Assembly: GCA_963573385.1 (NCBI GenBank)
Contig: CAUYLG010070563.1
Span: forward strand, 1-64,000
Direction: 5' to 3'
DNA: 64,000 bases
DNA from: Cacajao melanocephalus
Lineage: Eukaryota > Chordata > Mammalia > Primates > Pitheciidae
A program made the position numbers and the translations under genes. This document shows, piece by piece, positions 1 through 10,835 of the stretch; position 1 is the stretch's first letter, and the number at the start of each line of letters is the position of its first letter. Below the pieces are notes generated by a model, which saw only the letters and a list, made by a program, of their open reading frames with translations, did not search any database and was not told the DNA's origin.

Positions 1-654
<654 letters not shown>

Positions 655-845
655 TACTAAGTCTTACCATACATAGGATATCACTCGGGAGCTTGGCTGC
701 ATTATCTAATTTATTCCACACGACAACCCCATGTGTTAGCCGGCTGAGGAAATTGAGACACAGAGAGGTTAAGTAACTTGTTCAAGGTCACACAGCCTGT
801 AGATAGAAGAGTCAGGATGGAAACTCAAGCCCAGATTCTTAAGCA
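655..845 (-). mobile_element. MIR SINE
   Basis: The segment reads as the reverse complement of the MIR core: the stretch with gaggaaattgagacacagag, then gttaagtaacttg and aaggtcacacagcc, is the antisense of the conserved MIR centre. It is an ancient, inactive tRNA-derived SINE. Confidence 0.85.
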
Positions 846-2190
846 TAGAGTGGACAGAACTTAGCTCAGGGATCACAAATGGGGCAGAGGTGGCCTTCAT
901 TGTGTTTTATTTGACCTGCCTAATGTTAACATGTTCTTTAAGCCAACATTTTAAAAGTTCACCTACAATACGAATTTTTAGCTTCTCTTAGAAAACCAGA
1001 ATGCTTTTGACATTGCAAGACTGCTAGCTGGAATAAGCAGGAGTGTTCGTGCATTGCTTGGGTTAAAAAAATCCTCACCACTCACTGTTTATGCTATCTA
1101 CTGGCCCCACTGGGCATTTTGGGTTAGACACTTTAATATACACGATAATAATAATAGCTTACATTTTTTGAGGGCTAGCTATGTACCAAGCACAATGCTA
1201 CCAGAGGAAAACAATGGGTAGATTATGTGCTCAGATCCTCATCTGATACAGGAATCTACTCCACAGCATCCCTTGCTCCGTCTTCATCCATTGTCAGCTT
1301 AAATTCCTCCAGGCATAAGCCACTCACTACCTATGGAAGAAGTCTTTGTCATGGTGCAATGAGGAGTCTCTAAATTTCTTCTTTTAGAACCCAGTTGTGC
1401 CCCTTTCATATCCACCCCGGGAATGGGGCCACCAAGAGTCTGTCCATAGCATCTCCCATGTCAGCCCTTCTGGAGATTTGAAGCAACTGACCTTCTTGAG
1501 CTTTTCATGCTGGCGCAGAGAGGCAGGTGGAGAAAGTTCTTTCTGGGGCCCACGCTGGGTTCTGAGGAGGGGCAAGGATGAAGGGACTCCTTGTCAGCCT
1601 GTGGTTGCTGCTCACCTAGCTCTCTCTTATCAGGTCCAGGGACCCCTGTGCCCAGATTAGTGCTAGGCTGACTGTGTGCCTACTCCCCACCCTCTCTAGC
1701 AAGAGAGGCTCATAAAAGGGAGCTCTCCAAGTCCTGGGTCTTCACTTTCTCTACGACTCTCCCCTTTCCCTTTCTTTGTCTTGTCCCTTTATTCATAAAA
1801 CCCCGTTTCCCTCCCTCTCTTCTCTCACCTCTCTGGGTCTCCCTTTCTGCCACAATGCTCTGAACTGTGCCTTCTTTTCTCCATGGGCACTGCCTGTCCA
1901 TGCCCACATATTCCGTGTAAATCACATCTTGACCTAAACCCTTCCCTTTCTCATCTTTGCTTTTCTATTCTCCCCATGGTATGGTCTGCCTATATTTCCC
2001 CGAACATATCTATCTAGCTAGTAGACTAGTAGCAATTTCTCCTTGAAAAGCAATCTTCCCATTGTGAATGCATTTGCAGACTTTTTACAGTGAAGTGATG
2101 GTTAAAACTTTCCCTAGGGTGTGATCTCTGGCCCTGTTCTCCTCACTCAACAGACCCTACCTGATGGATCTTGTTCACTCACATGGCTTC
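846..2190. other. Mostly unique sequence with one short MIR/L2 tail
   Basis: Positions about 1145-1205 resemble the antisense tail shared by MIR and L2 (agctatgtaccaagcacaatgct). Positions 1735-1830 are pyrimidine-rich. Open frames at 1397-1660 (+) and 1710-1925 (-) have no recognisable domain and I treat them as chance. Confidence 0.45.
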
Positions 2191-2194
2191 AAAT

Positions 2195-2936
2195 ACCACC
2201 AGTATGATGTCAGATCTCACACCGGTATCTCCAGCCCATACCTGTCCTAGGGTCACACAGCCACCTGCCAGCTAGGCATCTCCATCTTGGCCCACCTTCC
2301 CCCAAATTGGACTCACTGTCTCTCTCCCAATCCTGGTCTCATCCTTTTACCTCTGGCTCAGTAAATAACAGCAGCATCTACCCAGCTGTTTGAACCACAC
2401 ACCTGGGGTCATCCATTGTTCATTGTGTCCTCCATGCTCCCCAATATCCAATTAATCAACAGGTTCTTTCTCAGCTCCTTCTAGACATGCCTCATGCAAA
2501 CCTCACCTCCATTGATAACACAATGAATACTTGCTGAGTGAATAAAGTTGGACCTGAACAATCAAGGCTTTCGGCATCTCATCTGAGTGCCACTTAAATA
2601 GGTTTCAGTGAAGAAGAAGGTTTTCAGCTGCCTTTCTTGCTTTTCAATCTATCCTCCATGTCATGGACGTAGTTATCTTGTGAAAGTGAAAATGTGAGTG
2701 CTCCTTCCATAACACCTTCCATGGCTCCTCATTGCCTCCCGGCTAAAGCCCAGGCCATTAAAGATCTTCACCCCCTGTTCTCTGCTCCAGTCTCAGTGTT
2801 TCCTCCTCCCTGCCTGGAACTCTGAGCTCTAGCAGCACTGAATGCATAGCAGTTTTCTACTCATCTCTGCTTTTGCTCACATTGTCTCACCTGGCTGAAA
2901 TGCCTTTCCCTCTTCCCTTTATCTGATTAAGTATAT
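2195..2936 (+). mobile_element. L2 LINE, 3' part of ORF2
   Basis: The plus strand follows the L2 3' half: cctggggtcatcc, the tctagacatgcc region, ggctcctcattgcctcccgg and agcccaggccatta are typical L2 blocks in the right order. Around 2515-2560 there is a less matching stretch. The copy is interrupted at its right end by an L1 fragment. Confidence 0.75.
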
Positions 2937-3092
2937 CCAGAATATATAAAGAACTTAAGCAACTGAACAACAAAAACCCAATTATAAATACACAAAAGAC
3001 CTTAATAGACATTTCTCAAAAGAAGACATATAAATGGCTAACAGGTATATGAAAAAATACTCTACATTACTGATCACCAGGGAAATTCTAAC
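2937..3092 (+). mobile_element. L1 ORF2 3' fragment inserted in or beside L2
   Basis: The run from tatccagaatatataaagaac through catttctcaaaagaagacat to the gatcaccagggaaatt block is the well-known 3' portion of L1 ORF2 in sense orientation. It sits at the end of the L2 copy, so it is either an insertion or an abutting fragment. Confidence 0.85.
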
Positions 3093-3274
3093 ACCTTCTT
3101 AAGAATTTCCTGAAGCAGCTCCTTTTCCTGGGATGCATGCATAATCCATTTGCTTTCACATTACAAAACACATCATTCTCTTCCCCTTTCCTATGTTAAG
3201 CAGCATAGTACCCACCAGTGTTAATGTTGGCACTGAAAGCTATACCATTATTTAATGCACCATTTTGCTATTGT
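3093..3274 (+). mobile_element. Possible continuation of the L2 copy
   Basis: The beginning (aagaatttcctgaagcagct and the following bases) is compatible with the L2 block that follows the sequence at 2930, which would make the L1 piece an insertion into L2. The match is weak. Confidence 0.35.
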
Positions 3275-3400
3275 TATTCTCTGTTGTTTCCAGTTTTTCT
3301 CTATTATAAATGGTGTTGAATATATCAGTGTGAAGAGCTGCATTACTCCACACTTGGAATTATTTCCTTGGGCTAGATTATCAGAAGTAGAACCATTGTG
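3275..3400 (-). mobile_element. L1M-like 3' fragment, antisense
   Basis: The order gttgtttccagtttt, tattataaatggtgttgaat, cttgggctagattatcagaag and tagaaccattgtgg follows the antisense of old L1 3' ends. It is strongly diverged. Confidence 0.6.
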
Positions 3401-3456
3401 GATGAGCACGTCTTAGATGAGGTATTGTGCCAAATCACTTTTCTGCACAGGCAGCG

Positions 3457-3481
3457 CCCCCCGCCCCCCCTCCCCCGCCCC
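3457..3481 (-). other. C-rich tract with G-quadruplex pattern on the minus strand
   Basis: Four C runs of 6, 7, 5 and 4 bases are separated by single G or T bases. The minus strand therefore has four G runs with one-base loops, a pattern that favours a stable quadruplex. It lies in otherwise ordinary sequence with no promoter-like context. Confidence 0.7.
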
Positions 3482-4318
3482 GTGCTGCAAGAATATATAT
3501 GGTCAATTCTAGAATTTAGACTCCCACCTGGGACTCCCTGGGGTACAGAAAGAAGAGTAAAATGTGATGTCGGCAAGAGAGCTGAGTTGCTATTTAGAAA
3601 TAACAAACCTATTGGAAGAAGGAATTGGATCTCCACTTAGAGTGAGTCAAAATGGTTTAAATATGAAACCTGAGGAACATTGAAAAGCAAAATGAGAAGG
3701 GAGATGTCTAAAGACTCAACTGAGTGACTGCTTGAATCCATAATCATTGGGAGAATAAGATCGATTTTATTGCATGAAATGGATGCATCTCAAGGGATGC
3801 TGTAGGTGAGAGCCGAGGAACTGATTTGGTGAGTGTAGAATTTCCTTCAGATTCAAGGCTTGGGTTTTCCAGCACAACGCCCCCGCCCCCAGCTTCACCG
3901 TATTTGAATTCACTTACCCAGAGCAAAATCCAACAGAAAGTAAAAAGAGACTTTAAAACACTTATTTTTAAGATCCTCATAAGGTGTTTTGAACATCAAA
4001 TAGCTCTTAAAAACCACAGCAGTACTTTCATGATTTAAGTGTAAATGATTCTGAAACATATGGATTACATTTTGCTCGAATTCTTTCTGGGTTTAAAAGT
4101 GAAAGGAAGAGAAATTGTAGATTGCCTGGACTATTTAGAGATTCAGCTCGTAGGCAAACCTTGTGAACCCTGAGGTTGGGAAGCAAATTTGCTGGATTTC
4201 TGGAGAGGGCAGTGTTAGGAGGGCTGCTTAAGGGAGGATAGTTCTGTTTAAATCGTGAAATAATCTTCGATTTGGGGTTCCCGTCTGGGTGTAACAAGGA
4301 CCAAAAGCAACAGTTTCC
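3482..4318. other. Unique sequence, no feature recognised
   Basis: No repeat or gene is recognised. Short open frames on both strands (for example 3744-3980 and 4028-4297, minus) contain no known motif. Confidence 0.45.
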
Positions 4319-4478
4319 AAGTTCTGATTAGTAAATCAAAGTCTCTTAATTGGCTATTGGAAATACAGATTCCAAGGTTAAATCTCAACCCTTCAGAACA
4401 AAAACCTCTGCATTGGAATGCCAAGAATCTGTATTTTTTAAAAGTTCCTTAGCCACCAGATTGGGTTATACTGGTCAA
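4319..4478 (+). mobile_element. Possible MER5A/B-like hAT fragment
   Basis: The part cctctgcattggaatgcc followed by aagaatctgtattttttaa is reminiscent of the MER5 centre and right end. Divergence is high and neither terminal repeat is clear. Confidence 0.4.
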
Positions 4479-4481
4479 GGT

Positions 4482-4695
4482 CAGAATTTGTAAACCTCGG
4501 CTCTACTGACCTTGGGGCTGTTTTTTGTTGTGGGGGGCTGCCCTGCATATTGTAGCCCACTTAAGGTCATCCCTAACCTCTACCTGCTGTATACCAATAG
4601 CATGCCACCACCTCCAAGTTGTGACAACGGAGAATGTCTCCACACACTGTCAAATATCCCCTAGGGGGCAAAAGAGTGTTGGTTGGGAATGACTG
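4482..4695 (-). mobile_element. MER20 DNA transposon (hAT-Charlie group)
   Basis: The full element reads in reverse: aacctcggctctactgacc near the left end, the ttgttgtggggggctg block, then the tccctaacctctacc block and ccctagggggcaaaagag near the right end. Both terminal regions are present, so it is nearly complete but non-autonomous. MER20 copies have been linked to regulatory activity in placental cells; nothing here shows that directly. Confidence 0.85.
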
Positions 4696-4959
4696 AGGTC
4701 GATGACTTTAAAGTGACAGATCATTCAGAGGAAGGACAATTATTGGCTGGTATGTGTGTGTGTTTTTCTGCTCAGTGTGAGTTGTGGAGAAGATTTCTGC
4801 ATAAATACAGAGACTGGGAAGTTAGGCAGGCAGAGATAATACCATGTGTTCTGTATTTTTGTACCTCCACCTCAAATAATATTCCTTACATTTTTCTACT
4901 TCATGTGCATGTGGGTTGGTTATTGTTATCCATTTTTCACTTCTTGGATGTTATAGAAT
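4696..4959. other. Unassigned sequence between MER20 and an LTR
   Basis: Part of the open frame 4683-5069 (+) crosses this stretch into the following LTR. It shows no domain and is taken as chance. The right part could be a diverged continuation of the LTR. Confidence 0.4.
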
Positions 4960-5325
4960 TATACTTCCCTATCCTTGCCCTGGCTTCATGGCTATTGGGT
5001 GAATGTCCCCATCTTGACTTTTACCATGTGACTGGCTTTGACCAATGGGATGCTATAGGCTGTGAGTAAAGCAAAGTTTCTGATGAGTTTACTTGATTGG
5101 GCTTGTTTTCTTTGGTTTCACTGTGAGGAGGCATGTGCACCCCAAGTTGCTACTGCTCCCAAAACTTGCACCCCTGGAATAGAGCAGGAATACCTGAGCC
5201 CAACAGGAAGCCTGGAGCCCAGCCCAGCCTATATCAGCCAAATCCCAGCCAAACCGCAGACCCCGGAGCCTGAAAATAAATGTTTATTGTATGCTTCTGG
5301 GATTTTGAGGCTGTCTGTTACATAG
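4960..5325 (+). mobile_element. MLT1J-like LTR (ERVL-MaLR)
   Basis: The block catgtgactggctttgacc with aatgggatgctat, the agcctggagcccagcccag block and the end aaataaatgtttattgtatg are characteristic of the MLT1J-type LTR in sense orientation, including its polyadenylation signal. It is a non-coding solo LTR remnant; the left end is unclear. Confidence 0.75.
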
Positions 5326-5384
5326 AGAAAAACATTTTTAAAAACCATTTAAAAATATGTGTAGATACCTCAGTGTTTACATCA

Positions 5385-5690
5385 GAAGACAGTTTGGCAC
5401 AGTAGCTAAGAACTCAAGATCAGAAGCCAAAAAGATAAAGTCTTCATCCAACTTCCAGCCCTACCACTTCCTAGTGAGTAACTTAATTTCTCTGAGCTCT
5501 ATTTCCTCATCCATTAAAAGGGCATGCAAAATACTACATGAGTCCCACTTTCCTAATATGTTGAATAGGTTTGTATGATACTATGTACCTCATAGATTTG
5601 AAGGTTAAATAAGATGATGCATGTAAATTGTTTAGTGTCAGTGCCTGACACATGGTAAGCACATGATAAATGCTAGCTAATTTTATTATG
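5385..5690 (+). mobile_element. MIR SINE
   Basis: Sense-strand MIR order is visible: agtagctaagaactcaagat, ccctaccacttcctagtgag, tctgagctctatttcctcat, acctcatagatttgaaggtt and the tail cctgacacatggtaagcaca. It is close to full length. Confidence 0.9.
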
Positions 5691-5714
5691 ATGTAGGTTG
5701 AAAGGACATGAAAT

Positions 5715-5800
5715 ATGTTACCTCTTTCCCCCTTGCCTCTCCTCCTCCCTCCCTTCCTCCCATCTTTTTTGTTCTCCTTTTCTCCCTTCCTTCTTCCCCT
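5715..5800. repeat. Pyrimidine-rich low-complexity tract
   Basis: The plus strand is almost entirely C and T with repeated CCT and CCTT units. The minus-strand open frame over it, rich in Lys, Arg, Gly and Glu, is a product of this composition. Confidence 0.8.
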
Positions 5801-5870
5801 ATTAACTATAACAAACATCTATTGAGCGCCCACCATACACCCATAAACGTTGTGTTTGGATGAACAGAAT
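5801..5870 (-). mobile_element. L2/MIR 3' tail, antisense
   Basis: The stretch aacatctattgagcgcccac followed by catacacc resembles the antisense tail shared by L2 and MIR. It is short, so the family is not fixed. Confidence 0.5.
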
Positions 5871-6396
5871 CCAAAACCCACCATGCATGAAAACTGAGCA
5901 CCTCAGTGCCAGTAACTCAAGAGTCCACAAAGAGTTAATCCCTGGTGAACCAGGAGCCAAATAAATTCTGCCCCGCCAAACACACCCTAATCATCATTAG
6001 TCACGGCTTGTTGGACGGGAGGCTCCTCCCTGGCGCTTATCTCCCTGGCTTCTGTCCTCGACCAGGTGGCCATATTTCACCTTCTGAAAACAGATGACCC
6101 CAGGGTCAGTGAAATGAAAGCCCCATTCAACAGGTCTGCCAGGGAGTCAGCCAGGAAGGAGGGTGAGGGTCAGTCCGGCAGCTCTGTCCCTGCCAGGGCA
6201 GCCCCAGGGCACGTGTGCCAGTGACCCTCCCTCTCCATTAACCAGGTCAGGGCTGAGGGGCAGGATCAAGGCAGCAATTACTCCAGAGCTTTGTCCTCCA
6301 TAAAGCATCAGGTGGGGGTGTGGCCTTGAGGTATATTTGCATAGCTCTCCTACCATGAAGCTTTGCAGCAGTCCTGTCCAGCTGGGATCCCAGGAT
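5871..6396. other. Unique sequence, low-CpG flank with a candidate conserved block
   Basis: No repeat is recognised. Positions about 5980-6120 combine attagtcacgg, a GATA-type site in gcgcttatctcc and ccatatttcacc, which could be factor sites, but this is only pattern reading. Confidence 0.3.
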
Positions 6397-6488
6397 GGGA
6401 TTCCAAGAAGAGAGAGTAGGAAGATGGAATTCCAAGGAGAAAGAATAGGCAGGGATTCCAAGGAGAGAGAGTAAGCAAATGGGATTCC
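6397..6488 (+). repeat. Short imperfect minisatellite, unit 26-29 bp
   Basis: Three units start with gggattccaag or ggaattccaag at 6397, 6426 and 6452, with a partial fourth at 6481. Each has an AG-rich second half. The sequence right after it (6486-6525) reads like antisense L2, so the expansion probably arose inside or beside an L2 copy. Confidence 0.8.
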
Positions 6489-6567
6489 TGCCCTCATGAG
6501 GCTTACATTCTATGGAGGGTGGGGCCAATTTACCCACTACTTTTAGGGGCTCACCACAGTCTTTTAA

Positions 6568-6930
<363 letters not shown>

Positions 6931-7138
6931 CTATCGCTAATAAGTATTATTAGCATTATGTAGGTAAGATCTGTTTTTATGTTTTTAGCATCATATTCCC
7001 TTCTTTTAGACCATCATCTCCCACTTCTCCTACTCTCCAAGACCCTCATTTTATCCCCACGGTGCCTAAATTCTGAACTTCTTCCACTTCTTTCCTCAAG
7101 TATAACTTGTTCTCAACCAAGCTTCACCCCATTAATTA
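6931..7138. other. Unique spacer between two Alus
   Basis: Ordinary AT-rich sequence with no recognised element. Confidence 0.5.
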
Positions 7139-7374
7139 ATTATTTTTAGACACGGGGTCTTGCTATGTCACTCAGCCTGAAGCGCAGTGGCCTGATCATA
7201 GCTCACTGGAGCCTCAAACTCCAGGGTCACCACATCCAGCTTTTTTTTTTTCTTTGTAGAAATGAGGTTTAGCTATGTTAGCCAAGCTGGTCTCAAACTC
7301 CTGATCTCAAGTGATTTTCTCACCTCAGACTCCCAAAGTGCTGATATTACAATTGGGAACCACCACACCTGGCC
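7139..7374 (-). mobile_element. Old Alu (AluJ-like) with internal loss
   Basis: Antisense Alu landmarks are ggggtcttgctatgtcac, agctcactggagcctcaaac and tcccaaagtgctgatattac. The part between the two monomers is shortened, and many substitutions point to the AluJ age class. Confidence 0.85.
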
Positions 7375-7399
7375 CACAATTTTAAAAATTGATTTAGGG

Positions 7400-7975
7400 A
7401 GACCATCAATACCAGTCAGAATCTAGTCAAGAAAACAGAATGAAATGAAACAAAACACTCTACGATTTTCAAACAGAGGGTATTGATTACAGGGAACTGG
7501 TTACACAGTTGATAGAGGAGCTGAGAAACCAATCAAGAAATGGTGATGCTACCCAGAGGTGAGCAGCATCCAGCAGCTGCTTCTGCCCCTAGGATGGGAG
7601 GAACAGGAGGAGGTGGTGGTAGCACTGGAACCCAGAACCCTCCAGAAGGAGGTAGAACCATAGTGGTGGCTACTTGATAGGAGCTGCAGCCATGGAGCGG
7701 GGCTTCTCTGGTAGGAGCTGGAGCCACAGAGGAGACCCAGTCACTGTTGGAGATGTCATAAAAAAGGAGATAGAAAGGGGGGAGGGTGGGAGAGAGAGAG
7801 AGAGAGAGAGAGAGGAGAGGAGAGGCTGACTCTGGATTTTCCTCTTCTTCCACCCTCCAGTTTCCCACAAAGCCCTCTCTGTGCCCAAACCTACCCAGAG
7901 GGCAAAGGAGCCTAGGAAATGTAATTCTCTGAGATACAGACCAGACTACAGAGAGGGCAGGAATATATCCGACAT
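7400..7975. repeat. Ancient interspersed repeat, family not named
   Basis: Blocks such as acagggaactggttacacag and aaggagcctaggaaatgtaa feel familiar from a common old mammalian repeat, but I cannot assign a family. A pure GA tract lies inside it at 7790-7814. The 7533-8006 minus open frame crosses it and has no domain. Confidence 0.4.
7790..7825 (+). repeat. (GA)n microsatellite
   Basis: A pure GA run covers 7790-7814, followed by GGAGA variants to 7825. Confidence 0.95.
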
Positions 7976-8227
7976 CTTTCCTTTGTCCCTCCTTTCCATT
8001 CTTCATCCGGTTCCTTTCTTCCTCCTTTTTTCTACATTCCTTTCTTTCTTTTCTCCCTTTATTTTAGTCCTCCCTTCCTCCCTGTCTCTCTTTCATTCCT
8101 CCCTCCTTTCTTTTCCCTTCCTTCCTTCATCCTCCCTTCCTTCCTTTCCCCATTTTCCTCCCTCCCACTCTCTCTCTCTCTCTCTCTCCCTCCCTCTTTC
8201 CTTTCCTCTCTTTTCTTTCCTTCCCTT
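7976..8227 (+). repeat. Long polypyrimidine tract with (CT)n core
   Basis: About 250 bases are nearly all C and T, mostly CCTT/CCCTT units, with a pure CT run at 8168-8188. Low-complexity Ser/Phe/Leu-rich (plus) and Arg/Glu/Lys/Gly-rich (minus) open frames over it are artefacts of composition. Confidence 0.95.
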
Positions 8228-8791
8228 GGTGCCATCTACAATGATAAATAAAAGAATGTGGATAAACAATGGTAAGCCAGAAGGTTCACAGGGGCTACAG
8301 CCCAGATCTGTGGGGATGTTCTCTCTTTGAGCCAACCGAGAAAGCGGATGGTGGAAAAGATGTCAACTGCCTGTACTTAGGGCACCAAAGGTAAAGAGCT
8401 GGTTAAAAGGCCCGCCCATCTCTCTTGGGATGGGGCTTCAGGTTGAGGCCCTGCAGAGCCCTGCTCGTTCCACCCAGCCTGGCTTTTCTCAAATGACGAG
8501 TTTCTCTGATCTCTAAAGACAAATGAAGCCAACTGGACTTTGGCACGATTGTCCTGCTTCAGGTTGACTATTCCACGTGAGAAAAAGAGGTGGTTCCGGT
8601 CTCACCATTAACCAGTTTCTCTAAAAACATCTTTTCTAGTCTGCATGTTTATAACATAAATTCATCAATAAATTGCTAGAGATCAACAGAAAACACAATT
8701 TCTGCTGTTACTCTAATAATGTAGTCATAATAATTAACACCACAGATAAAGAAAAAACCTAATGTGTATACAGCTTCACAACACAGCTCTC

Positions 8792-8793
<2 letters not shown>
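8228..8793. other. Unique sequence, no feature recognised
   Basis: No repeat or coding motif is seen. Confidence 0.5.
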
Positions 8794-8827
<34 letters not shown>

Positions 8828-8841
8828 TGTGTGTGTGTGTT
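8794..8841 (+). repeat. (TG)n microsatellite
   Basis: A TG run starting at gcgtgtg with one TGGG interruption near 8822. Likely polymorphic in length. Confidence 0.95.
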
Positions 8842-8872
8842 GAGAGAGCCTGACCTTTTTTTGTTCACAAGC

Positions 8873-8900
8873 AGCAGTTGCAAACAGCTGCTATAAATTA
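8873..8900. promoter_or_regulatory. Paired E-box motifs next to an AT-rich site
   Basis: agcagttg and cagctgct form an imperfect inverted repeat around a 4-base loop, giving two E-box type sites, followed by ctataaatta, one base off a MEF2 consensus. Motif density alone does not show function. Confidence 0.2.
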
Positions 8901-8994
8901 TTTTGATTGTCCAGCAACTTGCTGATTTGAGTCTGGCTTCCATGCTCAATAGCGCTTCTCAGTGATGTTTAGCTCGGGTCTTGTCAATTTGGAT

Positions 8995-9085
8995 CAACCA
9001 CTTATTCATTTCCTCAAACAAATATTTATTGAGCACCTACTATGCACCAGGAACCATTCTAAGCACTGGGGATGCAGCTGTGAAC
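8995..9085 (-). mobile_element. L2 3' end, antisense
   Basis: tatttattgagcacctacta, then ccattctaagcactggggat and gcagctgtgaacca, is the antisense of the L2 3' terminus. Confidence 0.8.
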
Positions 9086-9664
9086 CAGCGAGCCCGGGAT
9101 GCCTGTCTTCGCGCGTCTGAGAGTTGAGTGTTATGTTTTACGTTTGGTTTGCAGTGCCAAGACATACTTAGAGCTACGGGAAAGATCTTTATTATAGAGT
9201 GTCTGGCAGGAAGAAGCATTATATAACTGTAAGTCTGCAATTTATTCTTTATAGTACTATTTACAAAAATGCAGGGGACTCGAAGACACAAATAGCTAAT
9301 TGCAGCATCATGGACTGAATTCAGTCGACTCTTACATAGTTGGCTGAACTATGGCAAGAGGATTCAGTCCTTGATGTTACAATTAGCTATTCAGTCTACC
9401 CTCACCTTCCACCTTCCTTCCATGTGACAGGACCTGGCCCTTTCATGATGTTGTTTCTCCACCTGTTCTCCCCCGATCTCTGTATTACTGCCATGTATAC
9501 TCTATATAACCCCTGCTTTGTGCTTTTCCTCTCCTAGCAAGCCCTGGGTCTCCCTGTATGTAGGCTGCCCTCATTTTCCAGAATCCACTTTTCCTGAATC
9601 TCCAGAAAACAGAAGTGCCCGGAAACTTCCATTCCCCAAGGAAGTATAAGAGATCGATCTGGAG
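9086..9664. other. Unique sequence, no feature recognised
   Basis: No clear repeat. The part 9400-9560 is pyrimidine-leaning and might be a decayed LINE, but I cannot support it. Confidence 0.4.
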
Positions 9665-10330
<666 letters not shown>

Positions 10331-10474
10331 ATGTGTCTCTCAGCCTCACTGCCCCTAGGTGATAGTAATGAGGCCTATCCTGGGCAGGATGTGGGAAATG
10401 AGAACTACGGAGTGAGAATCAGGAAGCCAAGAATGGGCAACACCCACCCTAACCCTCCTTTTCCCAGTTGATGA

Positions 10475-10720
10475 TAACAATAACTAATATTTATTGAACA
10501 AAATTCATGCCAGGCCCTGAGCTTTGTTTTATCTCTGTGAATCCTAATAGCAACTCTAGGAGGTAGGCAGTATCATTAATCTCATTTTATATATGAGGAA
10601 GCCAGGGCCAAGAGAGGTGAAGTGATTTGGCTGTAGTTCCCCAACTAGATAAAAGTAGAGCTGGGGTTTTGAACTCAGCTGCTTTGATGGCAAAGACCAG
10701 ACATATAACCATTTCTCCAC
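10475..10720 (-). mobile_element. MIR SINE
   Basis: Antisense MIR order: actaatatttattgaac, caactctaggaggtaggcag, tctcattttatatatgagga and gagctggggttttgaactca. Nearly complete. Confidence 0.85.
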
Positions 10721-10769
10721 GCTTCCAGAAAAAAAAGATGTGACAAAGAGCAGCCACTTTAGGAGCACC

Positions 10770-10835
10770 GTAAAGAGCCTGACACATGGCAGAGGCTCGG
10801 TAAGTATTTGAGGAATAAATGAATTGGATAGATAG
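10770..10835 (+). mobile_element. L2/MIR 3' tail
   Basis: agcctgacacatggcagagg with ctcggtaagtatttgagg and aataaatgaattg is an L2-like 3' terminus. Confidence 0.6.

Noticed and set aside
6397..6488. CRISPR-like array
   Set aside because: Units are contiguous with no unique spacers, and the context is vertebrate; it is a minisatellite.
7881..8330. 149-codon plus-strand frame rich in Ser, Leu and Phe
   Set aside because: It is a translation of the polypyrimidine tract and has no independent support.
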